Shown here: positions 33,715 through 44,995 of the stretch, in pieces
Layout: each line of letters begins with the position of its first letter
How positions within the stretch are numbered: the first letter of the stretch is position 1
Source: Clostridia bacterium
GTDB taxonomy: Bacteria > Bacillota > Clostridia > Christensenellales > Aristaeellaceae
Length of the DNA: 53,751 nt
Direction of reading: 5' to 3'
Assembly: GCA_030536295.1 (NCBI GenBank)
Contig: JAUNQH010000009.1
Location: 1-53,751, forward strand
Made by a program: the position numbers and the translations under genes
Notes under the pieces: model-generated
The model's input: only the letters and a program-made list of their open reading frames with translations
The model's database searches: none
What the model was told of the DNA's origin: nothing

Positions 33715-34548
33715 ATGCTGAAAAAACAGTTGCTGTGTCTGCTGCTGGCGCTGTGCCTGCTACTGCTGTGCTCATGCCAGCCCAAGGAAGTTTTCCCGAC
33801 GGAACTGCCGGCGCAGAATCAGAAATCGCAGCCGGTGGAAACGACAGTGAACAGCCAGGACCTGTTCGGTGTGCCGTTTGATTACGATGACGGAACCTAT
33901 GACCCCGCGAGTGAGGAAAACATCGACGAATGGGAAGATACATACAGCGATGCCTATTACGATGTGCCGGTCGTGACTTCCGCGCCGACAATGAACAGCG
34001 AATACGCCGGCGCGACTCCCGTGATCATCGATCCGATCGACAAGCCGACACCGACACCGCTGCCCGCGCTGTCCTTCAATTATGTGACCTATGAGGCGGC
34101 GTCGCTTCATCTGATGTTCGAAGCGCCTTCCGGCTGGATCGTGGACGATTCCCAGCCGAACCAGTATGTGCTTACGAATCCCGATCCGTATGTCGATTAC
34201 GCCGCGAGCATGATCATTTCCACGACAGAAGTATCAAAGAATCTGAACAAGAGCGGGCTGACCTCGGAACTGAAGGATATGCTCAAGCGGATCCGGAGTG
34301 CCGGACTGAAGAACTTTGAGCAGTCCAATGTTGCCGACCGCACGCTGCTCGGGGCGGACGCCGTATACGCGAACTATACCGCCAACCTGAAGGACGGCAC
34401 GCAGATCGCGGGCCGCGTGATCATGTGCTGCCTCAACAAGACGGTCTACACGCTCCACTGCTCCTATCCGCGCGGATACCGCGATACGTATACCGGCGAA
34501 AACGGACCGTACAGCAAGTTCCGCCACAGTGTGAAGCTGACCAAGTGA
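33715..34548 (+). CDS. Lipoprotein with C-terminal PsbP/DcrB-like domain
   Basis: The 277-residue product has a lipoprotein signal: a Leu-rich core and lipobox LLLLCSC with the modified Cys near residue 20. A long acidic, Tyr/Asp/Pro-rich linker (about residues 25-115, ending PTPTPLPALS) leads to a compact domain with LHLMFEAPSGWIVDDSQP near residue 130, reminiscent of PsbP/DcrB-type domains. It would sit on the outer face of the membrane. GGAGGAGAACAACC precedes the ATG. The next gene, 55 nt on, encodes a large surface protein, so the two may work together. Function is not known. Confidence 0.8.
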   Translation: MLKKQLLCLLLALCLLLLCSCQPKEVFPTELPAQNQKSQPVETTVNSQDLFGVPFDYDDGTYDPASEENIDEWEDTYSDAYYDVPVVTSAPTMNSEYAGATPVIIDPIDKPTPTPLPALSFNYVTYEAASLHLMFEAPSGWIVDDSQPNQYVLTNPDPYVDYAASMIISTTEVSKNLNKSGLTSELKDMLKRIRSAGLKNFEQSNVADRTLLGADAVYANYTANLKDGTQIAGRVIMCCLNKTVYTLHCSYPRGYRDTYTGENGPYSKFRHSVKLTK

Positions 34549-34603
34549 TCCGGACCGCGAAGCGGATAAAACGAAGATATCCATTGATCGGAGGACCTGA
34601 TCC

Positions 34604-37600
34604 ATGACCGTGAAGAAACGACTGCTCACCATTCTTGTGTGCGCCGTGCTTGTAATCGCGCCGCTGACCGTATCCCATGCCGGAGTGACGACATTGGGCA
34701 TCTATTTCTGCGGTCTGGCGGAGAACGCGGCTGAGGGAACCGCGCCACGGATCCTGAACGGATCCTTTGAAGTGTGGCAGAACGGCAGCCTGATCGGAAC
34801 GATACGCGCGGGGCAGGATGTACTGACGCTGACGGACAGTGCCGATGTAACGATCAAACCGGTGATGTCCACTATGCCGGAAGGCTGGAACATTGACCCC
34901 GCCGGGTATGTGCAGAAGCTTCCGGATGCCGGAAACGCGACCGTGCCGCTGTGCGTTTATTCCGCCGGCGGGGAGGACGCGGCCGGGGAGAACGTGACCG
35001 GAACGAAGACGCGGGAACCTGACGCGGAGAGCGAAAAAGATGATCCCGCGGCGGCGGAAGATGAAGCCTATATGCCGGAAACGGCGGATGATGATGAGAT
35101 CTATACGGGAGAAGTCGTGCCGGAAATGCCGGAAGCGACCCTGCCGCCGGATACCCTGAGCGAGGCCGAAAACGGCGGAACAGTCCGCGTGCGCGTGTTC
35201 AATGACCGGAACGGCAACGGCGTGTATGCCAAGGGCGAGGGCTTTATCAGCGGCGTTTCCGTGACGCTGACCGATGAACACGGGGACAGCCTGACGCTGA
35301 CAACGACCGACGGCACACCGGACGGCATTCTGGAATTCGCGAATCTGCCCGAATCAGCCTATACGGTATCGGTCACGCTGCCGGCGGGCTACGGGTTTAC
35401 AAAGAAGGGGAACTCCGGTTCCGCCATTGATGACAGCGCGACGGATACGTCCGCTTCCGGCGTACAGGATGCCGGTGTCTGCAGCGTGACGGCCGGCAGT
35501 GTGACGGAACTTGCCGCGGGCGTATGGAAAACGCCTCATGCAAGCGGCTTCTGCTGGAATGACCTGAACGGAGACGGCAGATATCAGAACGGCGAGCCTG
35601 CCATTGCCGGTGTACATGTGCAGCTTTCCGGGCAGAAGAACGGACTGCAATACGAAACATATTCGGACGCTGACGGCAACTGGTATATCGACCGGCTGAA
35701 GCCCGGTTTCTATGATCTTTATGTGGACGTGCCTTCCGGCATGATGTTTACCCGATACAGCGCGGAGGGCGGCAAGCGGTCGATCTTCACGAACGAGGGC
35801 AGCAAACGCGGCCGCAAGGTGATCGATACCAACAAGGGCGAGTCTTTTGACGGGCAGAATATCGGGTTCATCAAGTCCGCCGAGATCTACGGCATATGTT
35901 TCCTGGACGCGAACTACAACGGCCTGTATGACGAGGGTGAGGAACCCATCCCCGGTGTGAAGGTCGAAGCCTGGAAACAGGTGAATGACGAGACTGTGGC
36001 AACAACGGTCTCCGGTGATGACGGCACATTCCTGCTGACCTGCATGCGCGGCAGGACCTACCGCCTGCGCGCTGTGCTGCCGGATACCGGCATCACGTTC
36101 ACCAAAGTCGTGGCGAATGAGGACGGCAACCATTTCCTTTCCCGCGACGGACGCAGGGAGTATTATCTGAACGAACAGGTGATCAATGACGGTGAAAGAC
36201 GCTACCTCGCGGTCGGCGCCATTGTACCGGCATCGCTGTCCGGCACCGCGTATCTGGATGATGATCTGTCCGGTACGCTCAGCGGCAAGGAGAAGACAGT
36301 CAGCGGGCTGGCTGTGACCTTGCTGGATGAGCAGGGCAATGTCGTAGCGACGGACAGAACGAATGTGAAGGGCAAGTATGTTTTCGAAGGTCTGACGCCC
36401 GGCCGCTACCAGCTGTCGCTGAACGCGAAGGCAGGATATGCCTTCACAAAGAAGGGCGACGGCAGCGTGATCACAAACACTTCCGCCGGCGGCGGTGTCT
36501 CGGATATGATCGAGGTGCCGATGGGCGCGGATATAACCGGCATGGATATGGGCATGATCCTGCCCGCGTGTGTGTCCGGAACCCTTTTCTCCGATGATAA
36601 TGACAACGGAAAACGCGACGCCGACGAGAACGGACTGACGGAAGTCAAGGTGCATCTGATCGCCGCGGACGGAACGACAGCCTTTACCCGGAATGTAAAC
36701 CGCGACGCGACCTATACCTTTGACGCGGTCATGCCCGGTGAATACAAACTGCGTTTTGAACTGCCGGAAAACGCGATCTTCGCGAAGACCGTGAGCGGCG
36801 GCAATACCTTTGAGGATCTCGGCGGATATGCCGAAAGCGAAATGTTCTCACTTGGCTCGGACGGGAAATATACGGCGGATCTTTGCGGCACTCTGCTGCT
36901 CGGCAGCCTGGACGGCATGACCTTTGCCGATACGAACGGCAGCGGGACCCGGGACGGGGACGAACCGGCGCTGGCCGGCGTGACGCTGACGCTGACGCCG
37001 TCCCGTGAAGATCTGGAGTCCGTATCCGTGACGACGGGCGAGGACGGAGCCTTTGCGTTCACGGGCATTCATCCGGATCAGTGGACGCTGCGCATCGATA
37101 TGCCGGACGGCCGTGTGATCTCCAGAACGACCGCGCTGAAGCTTCCGCTGACGGCCGGTTCCTCCGGTGACGCCACCGCGCTGGATATCCCGACCGGTTA
37201 TCGGGTGAACGGAGAAGCGATCGGCTGCGTGATCCCCGCGTCGCTCAGCGGCCGGATGTGGATGGATGAGAACAACAACGGCAGGTTTGATGAGCTTGAA
37301 ATGACGCCGGAAGGTGAGACGGTGACCGTGATGGACGATATCACGGGCAGGGTCTTCGCGGAACTGCAGACGGATGCTGAAGGACGTTTCGCGACGGCGG
37401 GCATGATCCCGGGCTCCTTTACGGTATCCTATACGCCGGACAAACGTACGCACGGCTCTCTGCCCGGAGATTCCACATTCGATGAAACGAACGGCAGGCT
37501 GGAAATGACCGGCATCGTACTCAATGAAAACGAAAGCGCGGATGACATCCTGCTGGGCGTTGTGCGCGAAACGTCACTCGGCGGACATGTGTGGGTGGAC

Positions 37601-38335
37601 CTCGGCGGCGAGATCACGGCATTGTCCGGCGCGGTGATCGACCTGAACAACGCGCAGACGGGAGAGACCATAAGCCGCGCGACATCGGACGAAGACGGCG
37701 CTTACCGCTTTGACGGGCTGATGCCTCTTGATTATGAACTGACGGTCGTGATGCCGCAGGATCATGCCGTTGTGCTGCCGGATGATGAACGGCTGCGTGA
37801 CGGACAGATCAGCGTGATGATGTACTGCAACGGCAGAAACGGCAGCAGCGATCCCATTTCCCTGAAAATGGGCGTTGACCTGACGCAAGAGGATATCGGC
37901 GCCGTGCTCGCGGGCAAACTGGGCGACCTGTGCTGGCTGGATGAAAACGGAAACGGCTGGCAGGAGACCGATGAACCCGGTATCCCCGGTGTGAAGATCG
38001 AACTGATGCGGAACGGAAAGACCGTGGCGGAGACCGTATCCGACGCTTACGGCTATTACTGCTTCACGGATGTGTATCCGGCGGTCTATACGCTGCGTGT
38101 GACGCCGCCCGCCGAGGTCAGACCGACAGAGCACAGGACGGATATTCCGCTGATCGACTCCGCGCTGATCGAGACCGATGATACGGTCTGCGAAACGGAA
38201 GAAGTGAGCGTCGTGAGCGGAAAGGCCAATTACAATGTCGACCTCGGCTTCATCGTACGGGTCAAGGGCGTGCTGCCGGACGGCCTGAACGAAGGCGCCA
38301 CGCGTGACTGGTCCTGGCGGCCGGTGAAAGAGTAA
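34604..38335 (+). CDS. Large surface protein with nine SdrD_B-like repeats
   Basis: This 1243-residue secreted protein has a signal peptide ending near VSHA (residue about 25), a beta-rich first domain, an acidic linker (about 140-190) and nine SdrD_B/Cna_B-type repeats starting near residues 194, 314, 426, 542, 655, 766, 878, 989 and 1106 (period about 112). Most open with a G-x-x-(F/W)-x-D-x-N-x-(N/D)-G-x-x-D loop that can bind calcium, as in CWLDENGNGWQETDEPG. Repeat 8 (GHVWVDLGGEITALSG) has lost this loop. No LPxTG motif, hydrophobic tail or SLH domain follows; it ends TRDWSWRPVKE. GGAGG precedes the ATG. Confidence 0.88.
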   Translation: MTVKKRLLTILVCAVLVIAPLTVSHAGVTTLGIYFCGLAENAAEGTAPRILNGSFEVWQNGSLIGTIRAGQDVLTLTDSADVTIKPVMSTMPEGWNIDPAGYVQKLPDAGNATVPLCVYSAGGEDAAGENVTGTKTREPDAESEKDDPAAAEDEAYMPETADDDEIYTGEVVPEMPEATLPPDTLSEAENGGTVRVRVFNDRNGNGVYAKGEGFISGVSVTLTDEHGDSLTLTTTDGTPDGILEFANLPESAYTVSVTLPAGYGFTKKGNSGSAIDDSATDTSASGVQDAGVCSVTAGSVTELAAGVWKTPHASGFCWNDLNGDGRYQNGEPAIAGVHVQLSGQKNGLQYETYSDADGNWYIDRLKPGFYDLYVDVPSGMMFTRYSAEGGKRSIFTNEGSKRGRKVIDTNKGESFDGQNIGFIKSAEIYGICFLDANYNGLYDEGEEPIPGVKVEAWKQVNDETVATTVSGDDGTFLLTCMRGRTYRLRAVLPDTGITFTKVVANEDGNHFLSRDGRREYYLNEQVINDGERRYLAVGAIVPASLSGTAYLDDDLSGTLSGKEKTVSGLAVTLLDEQGNVVATDRTNVKGKYVFEGLTPGRYQLSLNAKAGYAFTKKGDGSVITNTSAGGGVSDMIEVPMGADITGMDMGMILPACVSGTLFSDDNDNGKRDADENGLTEVKVHLIAADGTTAFTRNVNRDATYTFDAVMPGEYKLRFELPENAIFAKTVSGGNTFEDLGGYAESEMFSLGSDGKYTADLCGTLLLGSLDGMTFADTNGSGTRDGDEPALAGVTLTLTPSREDLESVSVTTGEDGAFAFTGIHPDQWTLRIDMPDGRVISRTTALKLPLTAGSSGDATALDIPTGYRVNGEAIGCVIPASLSGRMWMDENNNGRFDELEMTPEGETVTVMDDITGRVFAELQTDAEGRFATAGMIPGSFTVSYTPDKRTHGSLPGDSTFDETNGRLEMTGIVLNENESADDILLGVVRETSLGGHVWVDLGGEITALSGAVIDLNNAQTGETISRATSDEDGAYRFDGLMPLDYELTVVMPQDHAVVLPDDERLRDGQISVMMYCNGRNGSSDPISLKMGVDLTQEDIGAVLAGKLGDLCWLDENGNGWQETDEPGIPGVKIELMRNGKTVAETVSDAYGYYCFTDVYPAVYTLRVTPPAEVRPTEHRTDIPLIDSALIETDDTVCETEEVSVVSGKANYNVDLGFIVRVKGVLPDGLNEGATRDWSWRPVKE

Positions 38336-38360
38336 GACGGTTAAAAAGGAGAGATTGCAG

Positions 38361-39872
38361 ATGACGATCACCGAAGCGATCCAAAAGATGGACGCGTATG
38401 AAGAAGCGGTCTACGCGCTGAATCACGCGTGCGCTATTCTGTTTACGGATGGTGCGACCGCCGCGCCGAAGGAGTCCTGGAAGGGACGCGGCAAAACGCT
38501 GGGATATCTGAGCGGACAGATCTATCAGCTGACCGTAACGGAAGAAAATGACGAGGTCTTCCGCACCATCCTCAGCCATAAGGATGAATGCGATGAAAAG
38601 ACTGTACGCCGCGCGGAACTGAACAAGGAAGCATATGATGACATGCACCGCGTGCCGCTGGATGAGTATGTGGCGTATCAGGAACTGCTGAACGAGGCGG
38701 ACGCCGTATGGCACGAAGCCAAGCTTAAAAGTGATTACGCCATGTTCGCGCCCTATCTGGAAAAGATGATCGCGTGGCAAAAAAAGATCGCAAAGCTCAA
38801 GGACCCGGAAAAACCGGTATACGATGTGCTGCTGGATATGTATGAAAAGGGTGTCGGTATGACGGAGCTGGACGCTTTCTTCGCCGTGCTGCGTGAAGAA
38901 CTGCTGCCCGTGATCGCCGCGGTCGCCGCGGCGCCTCAACCGGACACCGCTTTCCTGAAACAGGCATTCCCGGTGGAAGGGCAGAAGAAGCTTTCCGAAC
39001 GCGTGATGGCGATGGAAGGCATTCCGTTTGACCGGGTCACGCTCGGCGAGACGGAGCATCCGTTTACATCCGGCGTGAACAAGTGGGATGAGCGCATCAC
39101 CACGCATTATCATGAGGATGATGTGACGAGCAGCCTGTTCTCGGTGATCCACGAAGGCGGACACGCGCTGTATGATATCGGCAGTGATGACGAGCTGCAG
39201 TTCACCTGCCTCGCCGGCGGCGTATCCATGGGCGTGCATGAGAGCCAGAGCCGGTTCTATGAGAACCTGATCTGCCGCAGCCTGCCGTTCTGCAAGGCGC
39301 TTCTGCCTGTGATGAAGGAGATCTTCCCGGAGCAGATGAAGGACGCGGACGCGGATATGCTGTACGCCGCGATCAACGCGTCTTCCCCGTCCCTGATCCG
39401 TACGGAAGCGGATGAGCTGACCTATCCCATCCATGTGATGATCCGGTATGAGATCGAGAAAAAGATCTTCGCGGATGAAGTGACGGTGGATGAACTGCCG
39501 GCGCTGTGGAACAAGCTGTATAAGGAGTATCTCGGTATAGACGTGCCGGATGACCGCCGCGGCATCCTGCAGGACAGCCACTGGTCCGGCGGCGCCTTCG
39601 GCTATTTCCCGAGCTACGCGCTCGGCAGCGCCTACGGCGTACAGATGCTGGAACGGATGGAAAAGGATATCGATGTGTGGGGCGCCGCTGAAAATGGCGA
39701 TCTGACGCCGATCACCGCCTGGCTGCATGAACGGATCCACCGCTTCGGCAGCCTGAAGAAGCCGCAGGAAGTATTGATGAACGCCATGGGTGAGCCCCTG
39801 GACGCGAAGAAGTATACGGCCTATCTGAAGAATAAGTACGCGAAGATCTATCCCGGTATCGCTGAAGCATAA
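38361..39872 (+). CDS. M32-family carboxypeptidase
   Basis: M32 (Taq/Pfu-type) enzymes remove C-terminal residues from peptides with a zinc or cobalt ion. The 503-residue length is typical. The metal site is H264-E265-G-G-H268 in SVIHEGGHALYD. Further family segments are MGVHESQSRFYENLICRS, SPSLIRTEADELTYPIHVMI, DDRRGILQDSHWSGGAFGYF and PSYALGSAYGVQ. AAAGGAGAG supports the ATG at 38361 over an in-frame TTG at 38355. There is no signal peptide, so it is a cytoplasmic peptidase. Its gene is followed by the short copy of the structured repeat. Confidence 0.96.
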   Translation: MTITEAIQKMDAYEEAVYALNHACAILFTDGATAAPKESWKGRGKTLGYLSGQIYQLTVTEENDEVFRTILSHKDECDEKTVRRAELNKEAYDDMHRVPLDEYVAYQELLNEADAVWHEAKLKSDYAMFAPYLEKMIAWQKKIAKLKDPEKPVYDVLLDMYEKGVGMTELDAFFAVLREELLPVIAAVAAAPQPDTAFLKQAFPVEGQKKLSERVMAMEGIPFDRVTLGETEHPFTSGVNKWDERITTHYHEDDVTSSLFSVIHEGGHALYDIGSDDELQFTCLAGGVSMGVHESQSRFYENLICRSLPFCKALLPVMKEIFPEQMKDADADMLYAAINASSPSLIRTEADELTYPIHVMIRYEIEKKIFADEVTVDELPALWNKLYKEYLGIDVPDDRRGILQDSHWSGGAFGYFPSYALGSAYGVQMLERMEKDIDVWGAAENGDLTPITAWLHERIHRFGSLKKPQEVLMNAMGEPLDAKKYTAYLKNKYAKIYPGIAEA

Positions 39873-39891
39873 GATGAACAAATAAAAAGGA

Positions 39892-40032
39892 TCTTCACGG
39901 AAACCCGGGCTATCAGTTCTTCATTGCAGCAAAAGGATTTCGCGCCTGCGGGCGCGACCAAAGGGCTTTGCGATCGCCCTTTGGAAACCTTCGCAGCACA
40001 ACCCTTACCATAGCCTGACTTTCCGTGAAGAA
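39892..40032. repeat. Structured repeat element, short copy
   Basis: This 141-nt copy of the element at 19331 has the same 12-bp terminal inverted repeats and inner arms. Its second hairpin is intact: CCAAAGGGC-TTTGCGATC-GCCCTTTGG. It differs from the long copy by a few point changes and by lacking the 106-nt insertion. It starts 19 nt after the carboxypeptidase stop and ends 7 nt before a terminator stem, in the same orientation as the first copy. Confidence 0.9.
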
Positions 40033-40039
40033 CCAATAA

Positions 40040-40077
40040 AAAACCCTTGCGGCCTGTGATCGGGCCGCAAGGGTTTT
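40040..40077. terminator. Bidirectional terminator between convergent genes
   Basis: A 15-bp perfect stem (AAAACCCTTGCGGCC with its complement at 40063-40077) has an 8-nt loop. The minus-strand side is followed by TTTTTT, so it best serves the minus-strand set ending with the DUF4867 gene. Confidence 0.9.
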
Positions 40078-40090
40078 CATATACCGCAGA

Positions 40091-40729
40091 TCAGATGAGG
40101 GAGGCGATATCGGTGTTCACACCGCGGAGCATGACCTTCGCGCCGCCGGCGGCTTCGGAGGAATCCGGATGGGGCAGCAGCCATTTGTTGGCGGCGGTCA
40201 TCAGTTCATCCTCGGGGTTCTTGACCGTGAAGGCGGGCTTGGGCAGGTTGGTGCCCTTCGGCAGCACGACGATCACCTTGAAGCCCTGGCCGTTCTTCGC
40301 GCTGCAGGGAGCATAGTGCAGCGTGGTGGCATAGACTTCGATCAGTGTGCCGGCGGGGCAGAGGAAAGCGACGACCTTATCGGTGTCCAGAGTGCCGTCA
40401 GCATCCTGCTCTTCGCGCTTGGCCAGCAGCAGAATGAAGTCTTCGGTGCCGATGTTCAGCTCGCTGTCGCGGTGATACTCCAGGCAGTTCAGCTTGGTGT
40501 TGTGACCGTTGCACCAGCCGATCTCGATGGGCAGACCGCCATAGGCGTTGTTCTTCATCTCTTCGGCGATCGGGAGCGCCATCAGCTCAGCCTGTTCCGG
40601 CACATACTCCACGCCTTCGGGCAGGGGAGTGACCTTGTCCAGCACGGACAGCAGCTCGGCAGTGTCATACCCGGTCAGGATCTGACCGTAGTTGCGGAAG
40701 GAAGGATCGGTTACGGGAATGATCTTCAT
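40091..40729 (-). CDS. DUF4867-family cupin-like protein
   Basis: The 212-residue cytoplasmic protein matches DUF4867, a Bacillota family distantly like ureidoglycolate lyase. Landmarks are LPIEIGWCNGHNTKLNCLEY and HRDSELNIGTEDFILLLA (about residues 70-108), LCPAGTLIEVYATTLHYAPC and VVLPKGTNLP. The Cys/His/Glu residues in the first two blocks could bind a metal. Some relatives sit in sugar-catabolism operons, which fits deoC and the GH4-like gene further upstream, but activity is not established. AAGGAGGTACCCCGCT precedes the ATG. Confidence 0.68.
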   Translation of the reverse strand: MKIIPVTDPSFRNYGQILTGYDTAELLSVLDKVTPLPEGVEYVPEQAELMALPIAEEMKNNAYGGLPIEIGWCNGHNTKLNCLEYHRDSELNIGTEDFILLLAKREEQDADGTLDTDKVVAFLCPAGTLIEVYATTLHYAPCSAKNGQGFKVIVVLPKGTNLPKPAFTVKNPEDELMTAANKWLLPHPDSSEAAGGAKVMLRGVNTDIASLI

Positions 40730-40749
40730 AGCGGGGTACCTCCTTAAAT

Positions 40750-42788
<2,039 letters not shown>

Positions 42789-42796
<8 letters not shown>

Positions 42797-43652
42797 GCTG
42801 CCACCTCCCGGACGCGCCGCACGGAAGCACACCGCCCGATGCCACGGGCAGGCAGAGCTCCTCGCAGTCAATGGCTCCGCCGCGGCGGGAAATGACGCAC
42901 TTGGTGAGCATATTGCCGACAACGCTTGCCTGGAATCCCGTGGTATAGCTGTTGACCAGGAAGAAGAGCGGATCATCGCTCAGCAGCTGCGACGCGCTTT
43001 CGATCAGCCCGAACAGCTCATTTTCCAGCTTCCAGACCTCACCGGAGGGCCCGCGCCCGTAGCTGGGCGGATCCATCAGGATGCCGTCATACCTGCTGCC
43101 ACGGCGGATCTCACGCCGGATAAAGGCAAGCGCGTCCTCCACGATCCAGCGGAAGCTCGTTTCGGGCAGGGCGGAAAGCTCGCGGTTTTCCTTGGCCCAC
43201 TGAACCATGCCCTTCGCGGCGTCCACATGTGTGACATGCGCGCCGGCCGCGGCGCACGCGAGCGTGGCGCCGCCGGTATAGCCGAACAGGTTCAGCACAC
43301 GGATGTCTTTACGGCCGGAGGCGCGGATGAGATCACTCATCCAGATCCAGTTGGCCGCCTGCTCGGGAAACAGCCCCGTATGCTTGAAACCGGTCGGACG
43401 CACATAAAAGCTCAGATCGCCGTGCCGCACGGTCCATTTGTCGGGCAGGCGCTGCATGAACTCCCATTCGCCGCCGCCGCGTTCGCTGCGGTGGTAGTGC
43501 GCCTGCGCCGTTTTCCACAGGCGGTCGTCATTCTTCGGCCAGATCGTCTGCGGATCGGGCCGGCGCAGGATCACGCTGCCCCACCGCTCCAGTTTTTCAC
43601 CGTCACCGGTATCCAGAACCTCATAATCGGTCCAGCTGTCTGCCAGAAACAT
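42789..43652 (-). CDS. Class I rRNA methyltransferase, RlmI/RlmK-like
   Basis: The 287-residue SAM-dependent methyltransferase has motif I VLNLFGYTGGATLACAAAGA, the acidic end of strand 2 in HVDAAKGMVQWAKEN, and a catalytic-loop MDPPSYGRGPSGEVW. This order is typical of RlmI/RlmK (23S rRNA) enzymes, but the N-terminal PUA domain is missing, so the exact target base is uncertain. GGAGG lies 5 nt before the ATG. It is followed by an overlapping pseudouridine synthase and then tgt, which makes this part of the cluster an RNA-modification block. Confidence 0.87.
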
Positions 43653-43661
43653 AGTGCCTCC

Positions 43662-44972
43662 TTACAGGCGTTCGATAATATCGCTGTGGAGCTCGATCAG
43701 GCGATCGACAAGCTCCTGACAATAGATCCTGTCCAGCCCGTCAAGAGCGGGATCCGTTTCAATACAGGCCCGGAGCGCGCTGCGGTCACCGGCCGCGGCG
43801 CGCGCCGCGAGGCGGTTGGTCATATCGATCTCCGTCATGATATCCGCAAGTTCGGCGGGCAGCCGGATCGCCTCAGCCGCAGGCCTGCCGTTTTCCAGCG
43901 TGAGGGCGGCTTCGATCAACGCTTCCGCGGGCAGCTGCGGCAGGACACCGCCGTTCTTCCGCGTGACCGCGGGCAGCGTGCAGGTCTCATCCCTGAGCAG
44001 CGCGAGCGCCAGACGCATCGGCCGCACAGGCGGCGCCTTTGACAGCAGCAGCAGCTGCGCCATGGCGCCCTCGCGGGCATCGGCGCCCTGCTCCCGCACG
44101 GTGTTCATATACAGGATCCGGTCCTTACGCTTTTCCACGGTCTCACCGAACTCTGGACGTTCCTCCGGAATAAAATCCGGCTGAGCGGGCAGAAACTCCG
44201 CGTGATCCGTGACATCGCCGGCGGGAAGCGCGTCCCACCAGCTGAGCCAGCGCTTCGCGAGACTGCCGAGCTCGCCGTTTTCCGCGGCCTGTTTCAGCTG
44301 AGGCAGCAGATCGCGCCCGGTCGCCGCTTCCTTCGCGGACAGCAGGAACGCGAAGCCGGGCAAGCCGGCGATCTCCGCTTCCATATCGGCTTCCTTCAGG
44401 CGGAGCCGCTTCGCCAGCGTATCCAGCCCGTTTGTACCGCGCAGCGGGGTGCGGCCGAGACCGTAACACCTGTATCCGCGGGATTCAAACAGTTCCGCGG
44501 TCCGCGCGACGGGCTGACCGAGGTCGATGATCAGCGCGCCGGGGCAGCAGAGATCCATTTTATCGCACAGCTGCAGGACGTATTCACCGGCGCGCAGCGT
44601 GTGCATGAGCCCGCCAATGCCGCCGTTTACCCGCGCCTGATCCGTGAGACCGGGATCGTCTTCGTCTTCCTCATCCCCGCCGAGCGCGCTGCGGTCCTGA
44701 AAGAAACGCGACGCGGCAAACGGGTCGCCCGCGTAGATCACACAGTCCGCGCCCTGAAGCGCTTCACCGCGGTCTCCGGTCACATTCAGTGAACCGCCGA
44801 TCCCGGCTTTTTCCAGGATCGCGTCACCATAACCCTGCAGAAGGTCCGCCATGGCCTGATTCCGTTCCTCCACGCAGAGCAGCGCGGGTTCACGGCCGAC
44901 AAAAAGCAGATCCGTAAGCAGCGTGGGAAACAGGGTAGGAATATCCTGCCCGATCAAAGCGAATTTCAGCAT
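43662..44972 (-). CDS. GH4-like protein lacking catalytic residues
   Basis: The 436-residue protein follows the layout of family 4 glycosidases/6-phospho-glucosidases: a Rossmann N terminus, ADCVIYAGDP, then GGIGGLMHTLRAGEYVLQLC and a C-terminal domain with LPAEALIEAALTLENG. The functional motifs are changed. The GGGS NAD loop is replaced by GQDIP, the N-x-NP motif by DLGQP, and the metal-binding GLCH by GLGR. The following NH pair reads PG. It is therefore unlikely to be an NAD- and manganese-dependent glycosidase. It may be a regulator or a structural relative. No promoter was seen; it lies 23 nt after deoC. Confidence 0.68.
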   Translation of the reverse strand: MLKFALIGQDIPTLFPTLLTDLLFVGREPALLCVEERNQAMADLLQGYGDAILEKAGIGGSLNVTGDRGEALQGADCVIYAGDPFAASRFFQDRSALGGDEEDEDDPGLTDQARVNGGIGGLMHTLRAGEYVLQLCDKMDLCCPGALIIDLGQPVARTAELFESRGYRCYGLGRTPLRGTNGLDTLAKRLRLKEADMEAEIAGLPGFAFLLSAKEAATGRDLLPQLKQAAENGELGSLAKRWLSWWDALPAGDVTDHAEFLPAQPDFIPEERPEFGETVEKRKDRILYMNTVREQGADAREGAMAQLLLLSKAPPVRPMRLALALLRDETCTLPAVTRKNGGVLPQLPAEALIEAALTLENGRPAAEAIRLPAELADIMTEIDMTNRLAARAAAGDRSALRACIETDPALDGLDRIYCQELVDRLIELHSDIIERL

Positions 44973-44995
44973 CGTTATCCGTACTTCCCGGCGGA

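Noticed and set aside
35354..36655. A 433-codon minus-strand frame
   Set aside because: Antisense to the SdrD_B repeat gene; openness follows from its codon bias and repeats.
38274..38335. VLPDGLNEG near the end of the surface protein as a sortase signal
   Set aside because: It lacks the LPxTG pattern, a hydrophobic stretch and a basic tail.
38262..39881. A 539-codon open frame on the minus strand
   Set aside because: It is the mirror of the M32 carboxypeptidase gene. The GC-rich third positions of the real gene keep the antisense frame open; it has no ribosome site or recognisable domain.
39848..40036. Small minus-strand frame similar to one ending near 19430
   Set aside because: The similarity comes from the shared structured repeat, not from a protein; the frame has no ribosome site.
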